Below, one piece after another: positions 34,800 to 43,041 of a DNA stretch of 64,000 bases. Position numbers and translations under genes: made by a program. The first letter of the stretch is position 1. Each line of letters opens with the position of its first letter. Under the pieces are notes generated by a model. The model saw only the letters and a program-made list of their open reading frames with translations, had not been told where the DNA came from and made no database searches. The stretch is from assembly GCA_012729765.1 (NCBI GenBank), contig JAAYCM010000063.1, forward strand, positions 62,001 through 126,000, in the 5' to 3' direction. The stretch is from Chloroflexota bacterium. Lineage in GTDB: Bacteria > Chloroflexota > Anaerolineae > Aggregatilineales > Aggregatilineaceae.

Positions 34800-36449
34800 T
34801 TATTGTAGCGTTTTGACAATGCTTTGCAGCAAATCCTCGTCGATAAAGCCGCCTTTTTGCAGCAGGGCGTCGATCTGGCCGCTGAGCCGCTCGCGCTCAC
34901 GCGGGGTAAGGTCTTTGGCGGTGAGCACGATAACCGGAATCCGACTGAGCGCTTCGTCGGCTTTGAGCGTGTCGATCACCTGGAAGCCGTCCATGCCGGG
35001 CATCATCAGATCGGTGATGATCACGTCGGGCTGGACGCGGCGCACCAGCTCGATCCCGCTGGGGCCGTCGGTGGCGATCTCGACCTGGTAGGTGTGGCGC
35101 GCCTGCAAAATGCGGCTGATCAGGCGTGCGGCGTTCACGTTGTCCTCGATCACGACCACACGGTTGATCGTCGTCTCGACCTGTTCCAGCGCCGAGAGCA
35201 GCCCTTCTTCGGGCAGCGAGATCGTGCGCCCGGCCTTCGAGACATCCACCTGGCGCGCCCACTGGTCGCCCAGGATATGCTTTTCGACCGGGAAGGTGTG
35301 CCCGGAGCAGTTGATCACGACCACGTCGTCGGGCTTGATCGTGCCGCTGCGGACCATCTTAAACAGCCCGGCGAACGCGACCGCCGTCGCCGGCTCGACC
35401 GACAGCCCATCGGCGCGCGCCAGCAGGCGCATGGCCTCGAACGCTTCATCATCGCTGGCACTCTCGGCGGCACCGCCGTGCTGCTGGATCAGCGACCACA
35501 GCATCTCATAGGCGCGGCCCGGCTGCCCGGTGCTCAGCGTGGCAATCAAGGTCTGCGGGTTGTCCACCGGAACGGCGATGCGCTGCCCGGCCTGGAAAGC
35601 CTGCACCATCGGCGCGCAACCCTCAGACTGCACGATGCCGATCGCGGGCACTTTGTCCGCCAGTCCCAGCTCGATCAATTCCTGAAAGCCTTTCGCTACC
35701 CCGATCGGCCCCATGCCGCCGCTCACCGCCTGGATGAACCAGTCTGGCGCGCGCCAGCCGAGGTCTTCCGCGATCTCGAAGGCCATCGTCTTCATGCTCT
35801 CAATCGCCGCAATCGACTTGACGCCGCGATCCAGAAAGATGCCGCGCGTCTGGGCAAAGCGGGCGGCGACGGCCTTGGTCGCGTCGTAGGTGCCGGTGAC
35901 CTTGATCACCTCGGCCCCATAGAGCGCCACCTCGCGCATCTTCTCGCCGGGGACCTGGCTGGTGAGAAAGGCCCACAGCTTGATCCCGGCGCGGGCGGCA
36001 TACGCAGCGTAGGCAATTGCGACATTGCCGGTCGAGGCGACGACCGCCTCGCGCACGCCCAGTTCCTGCATGACGGTCGTTGCGACTGCCGCCTGCCGGT
36101 CCTTGAACGAGCCGGTCGGCCCCTGGCGTTCGTCCTTGATGTAGAGATGTTTGAGGCCGAGCATCACGCCGAGGTTTCTGGCCTTGACCAGCGGCGTGCC
36201 GCCCTCGCCCATCGTGACGATGTGATCCGGGTTGAGCACGGGCAGCAGCTCGTGATAGCGCCACAGACCGGGCTTGCGCCGCATCAACTGCTCGGCCCAG
36301 CCGTTCCGGCGCAGCGCGTCCAGATCGTAGCGCGCTTCGAGGATGCTCTCGCCGCAGCGGGTGCAGGTCGTCTCGCGGCCCTCGTAGAGCATGACATGGC
36401 CACAGTTGGTGCAGTGCAGCGCGATCGATTTCGTCGCCGGTGAAGTCAC
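34800..36449 (-). CDS. Threonine synthase-like PLP enzyme fused to a receiver domain
   Basis: A 549-residue fusion. An N-terminal zinc ribbon (Cys13, Cys16, Cys29, Cys32) and a fold-type II PLP domain follow the threonine synthase plan: MGEGGTPLVKARNLG, Lys116 as the likely cofactor lysine in GPTGSFKDRQ, STGNVAIAYAAYAARAG, and the glycine loop SGGMGPIG. It would convert phosphohomoserine to threonine or act on a related substrate. From about residue 430 a linker leads to a full receiver domain (VVVIEDNVNAAR, Asp480 in ITDLMMPGMDGF, VLTAKD). The frame is continuous with no stop. GTG 36449 is preceded by GGAG at ten bases; a start at 36512 would overlap the hybrid kinase gene. The cluster context suggests regulation by phosphorylation. 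Confidence 0.88.
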   Translation of the reverse strand: MTSPATKSIALHCTNCGHVMLYEGRETTCTRCGESILEARYDLDALRRNGWAEQLMRRKPGLWRYHELLPVLNPDHIVTMGEGGTPLVKARNLGVMLGLKHLYIKDERQGPTGSFKDRQAAVATTVMQELGVREAVVASTGNVAIAYAAYAARAGIKLWAFLTSQVPGEKMREVALYGAEVIKVTGTYDATKAVAARFAQTRGIFLDRGVKSIAAIESMKTMAFEIAEDLGWRAPDWFIQAVSGGMGPIGVAKGFQELIELGLADKVPAIGIVQSEGCAPMVQAFQAGQRIAVPVDNPQTLIATLSTGQPGRAYEMLWSLIQQHGGAAESASDDEAFEAMRLLARADGLSVEPATAVAFAGLFKMVRSGTIKPDDVVVINCSGHTFPVEKHILGDQWARQVDVSKAGRTISLPEEGLLSALEQVETTINRVVVIEDNVNAARLISRILQARHTYQVEIATDGPSGIELVRRVQPDVIITDLMMPGMDGFQVIDTLKADEALSRIPVIVLTAKDLTPRERERLSGQIDALLQKGGFIDEDLLQSIVKTLQ

Positions 36450-36465
36450 AATAGAAATTCTCCGC

Positions 36466-39400
36466 TTACCTGCCCAACTGCTCGCCGATCCGGTCGAGCA
36501 AGCTGTTTTCATCCAGGCAGTCTTTGCGATACACCTCCAGCACGTCGAGCGCTGCCCGCTCCTCGGCTGTGAGGTCTTCTGCTGTCAGGGCCAGTACCGG
36601 GATGTTGGCCGTGCGGGTATTGGCACGCAGCGCTTGCAGCAGCGCAAAGCCATCTACTTCTGGCATTCGCAGATCGAGAATCACGAGATCGATCGGCGGC
36701 TTATGCTGGAGCACGTCCAGCGCTTGCAGGCCGCTGGTCACGGTCAGCACGTCGTAGCTGCCGGACTCTGCCAGCAGTTCATAGACTGCCCGCACCGTTT
36801 CGGGCCGGTCATCCACCAGCAGAATCCGGGGGCGGGCGGCTGTTTCGAGCTGCTGGAGCGTTTCCAGAAGCTGCTCCTCGGTGACATACGGCTTGGGAAT
36901 GTAAGCATCGGCTCCCAGGCGGCGGGCGCGATCCTCTTCGGGGTTGAGGGTGCACACCACGACCGGCGTGGTTAACGGGCTGTTGGCCGGTTTCAGATTG
37001 CCGAGAATCTCCCAGCCGGCCCCGTTCGACAGGTTCACGTCCAGCAGCACAACGTCCGGCTCGTAGGCGGCGACCAGCTCCTCGACTTCGGCGGCGGTCG
37101 TCGTGCCAAGCACATCGTAGCCGTGCCGCGTGAGGTACTGCCGGTAGAGACTGATCATCTCGACCGTTTCTTCGGCCACCAGCACGATCCGGTTCTGGTT
37201 GGGCGACAGCGGCTCGAGCTTTACCGTTACCGGCGCGTCATACTGCTCTGGCTCTGACCCATCGGCCTGTTCGTCGGGGGACGGGCTGACGGGCACGGTG
37301 ATGCTGAAGGTCGAGCCGACATCCGGCTCGCTGACGACCCAGATACGCCCGCCTTGCAGCTCGGTGAACGACCGGGCGAGCGGCAGGCCCATGCCCGTCC
37401 CCTCTGCCGAGCGCGTCAGCGAGTTGTCAACCTGCTGGAACGCCTGGAAGAGCAGGCCCATATCCTTGGCGGCGATGCCGATGCCGGTATCGGCCACCGA
37501 CACCTGGATGAACTGCTGGCCGTTTTCCTGGATCGGGAAGGCCGAGACGGTGATGCTGCCCTGGGGCGTGAACTTGCTGGCATTCGACACCAGGTTGAGC
37601 AGCACCTGCCGCGTGCGGAACTCGTCGCCGTAGGCGTCGGGCAGATCGTCGGCGATCTCGGTGTACAACTGGATCGGCTTGTCCCGCGTGAGGCCGACCG
37701 CGCTGGACATCACCCCGCGCACGACGTCTTGCAGCTTGAAGTAGCCCAGCGACAGCTCCATCTTGCCGGCTTCGATCTTGGCCTGGTCCAGAATGTCGTT
37801 GACCAGCCCCAACAGGTGCTTGCCGCTCTCGTGGATCGTCGTCAGGTCCTGCTCCTGCATCTCGGTCAGCGGCCCGTCGATGCCCTTGAGGATCACGCGC
37901 GAGAAGCCGATGATCGAGTTGAGCGGGGTACGCAGCTCGTGGCTCATCGCCGCCAGGAAGTTCGTCTTCAGCTTGTCCACTTCGAGCAGGCGTTCGTTGG
38001 CGCTCTGAACCTCGGCCAGCAGCCGCGAGTTCTGGATGATGGCGGCCAGCGACCCGCTGAGCGTTTGCAGCAGGCGCAGGTCATTCTCGTCGAAGGCGTT
38101 TAGCTCATCGCTCTCCACGACCAGCACACCGGCCAGGCCCGACGCGGTATGCAGCGGGACCGCGATCACCGAGCGGGTCGTGTCGTCGCCCGGCAGGTGG
38201 CGCGGGTCTTCCGCCATGTCGCCGATCAGCACCGCTTCATTGTGGCGCGCCACCCAGCCGATCAGCCCGCGCTCCAGCGTCAGGCGCGAGAGGTCCGTTT
38301 CGGAACTGGTCGTGCCCGCGCCCGCGCCCCGGATCATACCCTCGTCGCTGCCGTCCGGCAGGTAGATGCTGGCGCTGGCGACATTTAGCGAACTGCGCAG
38401 CATCTCGACCACCTGCTGGAGCGCCTCATTCAGCTCCGGCGAGCTGGCCGCCGCCGTCGTGGTGTTGAACAGGAAGCCCATTTCCTCGGCGCGCTGGCGG
38501 GAGTCCTCGAACAGGCGCGCATTGTCAATCGCGGTAGCGACCAGTTCGGCCAGCGAAGCCAGCGCCCGCGTATCCTCTTGGGAGAACGCGCCGGGCATAT
38601 TGCTCTGTACGTCCAGCGCGCCCACGATCTGCCCGCGCGCGACCAGCGGCAGCGCCATCTCGGAGCGTGTGTTGGGCAGATGGGGGTTGGGGCGGTGAAC
38701 GGCATCGGGCGCGGTCGTGTCGAGCACGATCGCGGGCTGGCCGGTGCGCGTCACCTGGCCGATCACCGACTGCGATCCAACCGGCAGACTGTGCCCGATT
38801 TCGAGCAGTTTGCGCCCGGCCTCGCCGGTCGAGGCGGCAAGCTTCGCCTGCGTGCCGTCCTCGCTGATCATGAAGATCTGGGCGTGGTCGTAGCCGAACG
38901 AGTCGCGGATCAGATCGACCACCTGCGGGAACAGCACGTCCAGGCGCAGGATCGAGGTGATGGCGCGGCTGATCTCGGCGGAGGTGCTGAGCTGGCGGGC
39001 GCGGCGCTCGGCCTGATGATAGAGCCGGTAGTTTTCGAGTGAAACGGCGGCCTGGTCGGCCAGCGAGCGGTAAAGGCTGGCCTCGTCGTCGGTGTGGGCG
39101 TAGGGCTGGCTCAGGCCGAGCAGTACCAATCCGAGCGGGCGGCCCGCGATAGCCAGCGGGATCAGCGCAGCGGCGCGTGTCCCCAAAGTCTCGTGCAGCA
39201 GCCGGGCGATGCTGTCCTGCCCGGCGGCCTGCGCCAGATCGTCATACCAGACGATCTCCGGGGCGAGCAGGGCATCCCACAGGGCAAAGCCCGGCGCGCG
39301 GTAGCGCGTGCCCGGCAGATCGCCGGTATCGGCGCCCCATGCCGCCGCAATCTCGACCAGCGCGTGCGCCGGATCGCCCGGATCGCCCGCCAGTACGTAC

Positions 39401-42400
39401 AGAATCGCGTGGCTGAGCGTCGCCGGGGCGGCGTGCTCCACGAAGGCCTGCACGATCTCCGGCAGAGCCTGGGCGCTGGCGATGGCGCGGTTGGCGCGGT
39501 AGAGCGTCGCGGTGACTTGCAGCGCCTTCTCAGTGCGCAGCAGCAGACGTTGGTTCTCGATGGTGATCGCGGCCTGGTCCGCCAGGGTCGTGATCAGGCG
39601 GCGTTCCTCGCTGGTCAGGCTGCGCGGCTGCGCAAAGCCGAGCACCAGCCAGCCGTTTGGACGCCCGCGCACGGCCAGCGGCACGCTCACCAGGGCGGCC
39701 AATCCGAGCGCTTGCAGGCACGCGGCCAGATCAGACTGCGCGTCGGCGGCCTGTACCGCCATGACCTCGCGGCTCAGCAGGTCGCCCAGCGGCGACAGAT
39801 CGAGATCGAGCGCGGTATCGGGATGGCTGGCGGCCAGCTCGATCTCCGGCGTGCTGCCGCTGAAGTCCTGATCGAGGAAGATAAAGGTCCGAGCGGGAGC
39901 CAGCGCGGTAGTCTGCTGGAGCATGACCTGGATCAGCTCGTCCAGGCCGGTCGCGCGCGAGATGTGGCTGCTGGCTTCGTACAGCAGCGTCGTTTCGCGC
40001 AGGCTGTCCTGGAGCGCCTGTTCCAGCTCGTGCAAGTCGGTAATGTTCTGGAAGGCGCTCACTGCCGCCGTAACCTGGTCGTTTTCGTCCAGAATAGGTG
40101 CGGCGTTCACCAGCAGGTTGACCTGATAGCCGCCGGGATGCAGCACCGTGATATCGTCGGCCACCACCGGCTCGCCCGTCTCCAGCACGCGCGTGAGCGG
40201 CCAGTCCTGGGGCGGGTAGGGATCGTCTGTGCCGGTGCGCACCAGGGGATATGTCTGGGCGGGCTGGCGGCTGCCGGGATGCATCCCGACCCCCAGCATC
40301 TCTTGCAGGTGCTCGTTGGAGAGCGTGACGACGCCGCTGTGATCCACCACCAGCACGCCGATCGGCATGGTGTCGAGGATGGTTTGCAGGTCCTGGCGCT
40401 GGCTCTCGGCCTGATCGAACAGCCGCCGGTTCTCGGTCGCAACCGCGATCTGGCTGGCGAGGGTGGCGGCAAGCTGGATGTCGCGCTCGTCCAGGTTGGC
40501 ATCATCCAGCCCGCGCCCGATCAGCAGCACGCCGGCCAGCTCGGAGCCAATCCGTACCGGCGTGACGATATGCTTGCCCCATTGTTCGAGCAGGGCGCGA
40601 TCGTGGGTTTCGATTGCCGGGTGATCGAACGGATCGTTGACCAGCACGATCTCGCCAATGCGCGCCGCTTCAGCCAGGGCGTGGTGATCGCGTGCAATAT
40701 CTATCGTCAGCGGCAGGGCGTGATCCGACGCGGCGGCGCATTCCAGACTCGCGCCGCCCGGTGCGATCAGCCCGAACCACCAGCGGTCGTAGTGGCCCGG
40801 CCCTGCGACGGCCTGGAAGAGGTGGCGCAGCCCGGCCTCGTAATCGCCGCCGATCTGGCTGGCAAGCTGGCCGGCTTCGGCCAGGGCACGCGCCCGGCGG
40901 GCTTCGGCCTGCGCTTCTTCAAACAGCCGCCGGTTTTCGATGGCGATTGCCAGTTGGTCGGCCAGGGCGCTGGCAAACGTGGTGAAGCTGGCCTCGTAAC
41001 CGCCGGGGCGCTGGCTGCTGCACAACAACAGCCCGTACCACTGCCCACCGGCGGCAATCGGGACCAGCAGCGCGCTGTGAGCATCCTGGCGCAGCAGGTG
41101 GCCGTAGAGCGGGTGGCTGCGGGCCAGCTCGCGGCGCGCGTTAGCATAGAGATAGGGCCCATCGACCGGCAGCACGGCGGTTTCCGATAGGTCGAGCGGT
41201 GTGACGGTCAGCCGCTCGTGGGTGGCCGCGCCGGATGTGTCCGGCTGCTGGCGGCTCCAGGCATAGACATTTTCGAGATACTGCATCAGCGCGGGATCTG
41301 GCCCGGAGAGCAGGATTTGGATATGGTCGGCCACGCCCGCCGCGCCGAGCTGCTCGGCGACCATGCCGTAAATCGCGTTGAGGTCGGTGGCGCTGCTGAC
41401 GATACGCGCTGTTTCATACAGGCGCTCGGTTTCGGCCAGGGCGCGCTGCGTCTGCTGGAACAGGCGCGCGTTCTCGACCGCCAGCGCGACGCGCTCGGCG
41501 ACGGCGTCGAACAGGGCGCGATCCTCGTCGGTCAATGATTCTACACCGGGTCCGGCGGCGACCAGCGTGCCGATGGTTGCGCCGCGCACCTGGATCGCGG
41601 CCTGGACGCGGTTCTCTTCGAGGCGGCCCGTCCCGACCTGATCGAGCGGTACGACCTGCATCTGATCGTACAGGTAGCCCAGCGGCGCATCGCTCGCCCG
41701 CCGCGTGGCGACATCCTGCCAGCCGGTTTGAGTAAGCTGGCGGTTGAGGTCGTTGATCTCGCGCATCCGCTGACGGGCTTCTTCGAGCAGGCGCGCGTTT
41801 TCGATGGCGATCGCGATCTGGTCGGCGACGACCTGGAAAACCTGCACCATCTCATCGGTGAAAACGTCCGGCTGGGTGCTCTGCACGTCCAGCGCGCCGA
41901 TAACGCGATCTTCGAGGGTCAGCGGCAGCGCCATCTCGGCGCGAGTATCGGGCAGGATTGGGTTAGGCTTCCAAGGCACCGTACCGGCCAGTGTGTCCGA
42001 GGCGATCACCGTCTGGCCGCCCGCCGTGACGCGCCCGATCACCGAGTCCGAGCCGACCGCCAGCCGGTGTTTACGCGCCAGCAGCTCGCGCCCGGCCTCG
42101 CCCGTACTCTCGACCAGCACGGCATAGTGCCGGGCATCGTCTACCAGGAACACCTGGGCGTGATAGATCACGTCGAAGCGGCGGCGGATCTGCTCGACCG
42201 TTTCACGCAGCAGCACCTCGATATCGCGCAGGCCGGCGGCGGTACGCCCGATCTGGGCCGCGATCGCCATGTCGTTCGCGCGGTCGCGCGCCTGCGTCTC
42301 CATGGCCTGATAGCGCGCTTCGAGATCGCGCTGCGAGGTCTGGAGCGCGGCGGCCATCTCGTTCATGGTCTGGGCCAGATCGCGCAGCTCTGGGCTGCCC

Positions 42401-43035
42401 ATCGGCGGGATGCGATGCTCAAGCTGGCCGCTGCGCAGCGTTCGCGCGCCCACGCGCAGGACGTTCAGTGGGCGCTTGAGGTGGAGCCACACCACGATCG
42501 CCAGCCCGGCCCCGGCCAGCACACTCAGCACCAGCAGGATCACAGCGGTGCTGGTGATGTTCGCCCATATGGCGCTGTCAAACGGCGCGGCGTCGATGCC
42601 GATCACCAGGTTGGTCGCTTCGGCGGCCCCCAGTGGGAAGCGCAGCGCCGACAGGTAAACGGTGCCCGATCCCGGCACGTCGCGCCGGACGGTCGCGTCC
42701 ATCGGCAGATCGAGCAGTGACGGGTGCGCGGCTGCGGCGGCCTGAGCGGGATCGGAGTGCGCCAGCACGCTGCCATCGGGCGCAACCCACGCGATAAACT
42801 CCACCGCGTCGTTTTGCGCCACGATGGCGGCCAGTGTATCCGGCAGGGCATCAGGCCGGTCGCCGGCGCCCGCGGTGCTCAGGCTGGTTCCAATGGCGAG
42901 ACTCTGGGCGCGGGCCGCCTCGGTCAGATCGCGCTGCTGCTGCACGCCATGTGCGATCTGCAGAGCGGCTGCCAGCAGGACGAGCAAGCCGATCACCGTT
43001 ACTATAATTCGTGTCAGGATACCTCGTCGTAACAT
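36466..43035 (-). CDS. Giant multi-GAF hybrid histidine kinase
   Basis: A 2189-residue membrane sensor. Two helices (about 8-28, 160-184) flank a small extracellular domain; a HAMP linker follows. Then come about eight GAF-like domains (approx. 263-421, 425-525, 528-700, 712-878, 1012-1168, 1175-1338, 1348-1511, 1521-1675) with one PAS domain between the fourth and fifth (883-1001). The kinase has His1699 in MSHELRTPLNS, QVLLNLVSNASKFTPQG and GTGMGLPLARS. Two receivers end it: Asp1999 (first acid pair reads EE) and Asp2121 (DD intact). It could integrate many signals. It ends 16 bases before the downstream fusion gene starts. Confidence 0.93.
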   Translation of the reverse strand: MLRRGILTRIIVTVIGLLVLLAAALQIAHGVQQQRDLTEAARAQSLAIGTSLSTAGAGDRPDALPDTLAAIVAQNDAVEFIAWVAPDGSVLAHSDPAQAAAAAHPSLLDLPMDATVRRDVPGSGTVYLSALRFPLGAAEATNLVIGIDAAPFDSAIWANITSTAVILLVLSVLAGAGLAIVVWLHLKRPLNVLRVGARTLRSGQLEHRIPPMGSPELRDLAQTMNEMAAALQTSQRDLEARYQAMETQARDRANDMAIAAQIGRTAAGLRDIEVLLRETVEQIRRRFDVIYHAQVFLVDDARHYAVLVESTGEAGRELLARKHRLAVGSDSVIGRVTAGGQTVIASDTLAGTVPWKPNPILPDTRAEMALPLTLEDRVIGALDVQSTQPDVFTDEMVQVFQVVADQIAIAIENARLLEEARQRMREINDLNRQLTQTGWQDVATRRASDAPLGYLYDQMQVVPLDQVGTGRLEENRVQAAIQVRGATIGTLVAAGPGVESLTDEDRALFDAVAERVALAVENARLFQQTQRALAETERLYETARIVSSATDLNAIYGMVAEQLGAAGVADHIQILLSGPDPALMQYLENVYAWSRQQPDTSGAATHERLTVTPLDLSETAVLPVDGPYLYANARRELARSHPLYGHLLRQDAHSALLVPIAAGGQWYGLLLCSSQRPGGYEASFTTFASALADQLAIAIENRRLFEEAQAEARRARALAEAGQLASQIGGDYEAGLRHLFQAVAGPGHYDRWWFGLIAPGGASLECAAASDHALPLTIDIARDHHALAEAARIGEIVLVNDPFDHPAIETHDRALLEQWGKHIVTPVRIGSELAGVLLIGRGLDDANLDERDIQLAATLASQIAVATENRRLFDQAESQRQDLQTILDTMPIGVLVVDHSGVVTLSNEHLQEMLGVGMHPGSRQPAQTYPLVRTGTDDPYPPQDWPLTRVLETGEPVVADDITVLHPGGYQVNLLVNAAPILDENDQVTAAVSAFQNITDLHELEQALQDSLRETTLLYEASSHISRATGLDELIQVMLQQTTALAPARTFIFLDQDFSGSTPEIELAASHPDTALDLDLSPLGDLLSREVMAVQAADAQSDLAACLQALGLAALVSVPLAVRGRPNGWLVLGFAQPRSLTSEERRLITTLADQAAITIENQRLLLRTEKALQVTATLYRANRAIASAQALPEIVQAFVEHAAPATLSHAILYVLAGDPGDPAHALVEIAAAWGADTGDLPGTRYRAPGFALWDALLAPEIVWYDDLAQAAGQDSIARLLHETLGTRAAALIPLAIAGRPLGLVLLGLSQPYAHTDDEASLYRSLADQAAVSLENYRLYHQAERRARQLSTSAEISRAITSILRLDVLFPQVVDLIRDSFGYDHAQIFMISEDGTQAKLAASTGEAGRKLLEIGHSLPVGSQSVIGQVTRTGQPAIVLDTTAPDAVHRPNPHLPNTRSEMALPLVARGQIVGALDVQSNMPGAFSQEDTRALASLAELVATAIDNARLFEDSRQRAEEMGFLFNTTTAAASSPELNEALQQVVEMLRSSLNVASASIYLPDGSDEGMIRGAGAGTTSSETDLSRLTLERGLIGWVARHNEAVLIGDMAEDPRHLPGDDTTRSVIAVPLHTASGLAGVLVVESDELNAFDENDLRLLQTLSGSLAAIIQNSRLLAEVQSANERLLEVDKLKTNFLAAMSHELRTPLNSIIGFSRVILKGIDGPLTEMQEQDLTTIHESGKHLLGLVNDILDQAKIEAGKMELSLGYFKLQDVVRGVMSSAVGLTRDKPIQLYTEIADDLPDAYGDEFRTRQVLLNLVSNASKFTPQGSITVSAFPIQENGQQFIQVSVADTGIGIAAKDMGLLFQAFQQVDNSLTRSAEGTGMGLPLARSFTELQGGRIWVVSEPDVGSTFSITVPVSPSPDEQADGSEPEQYDAPVTVKLEPLSPNQNRIVLVAEETVEMISLYRQYLTRHGYDVLGTTTAAEVEELVAAYEPDVVLLDVNLSNGAGWEILGNLKPANSPLTTPVVVCTLNPEEDRARRLGADAYIPKPYVTEEQLLETLQQLETAARPRILLVDDRPETVRAVYELLAESGSYDVLTVTSGLQALDVLQHKPPIDLVILDLRMPEVDGFALLQALRANTRTANIPVLALTAEDLTAEERAALDVLEVYRKDCLDENSLLDRIGEQLGR

Positions 43036-43041
43036 CGCGTT

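Noticed and set aside
34800-36449. A frameshift artefact joining a threonine synthase gene and a receiver gene
   Set aside because: The frame is open through the linker, composition is even, and no internal ribosome site or start was seen at the receiver. It remains a point to confirm by resequencing.
39094-41190. A 698-codon plus-strand frame inside the giant hybrid kinase gene
   Set aside because: The minus-strand GAF and PAS domains run through this region without a break, so the frame is a shadow.
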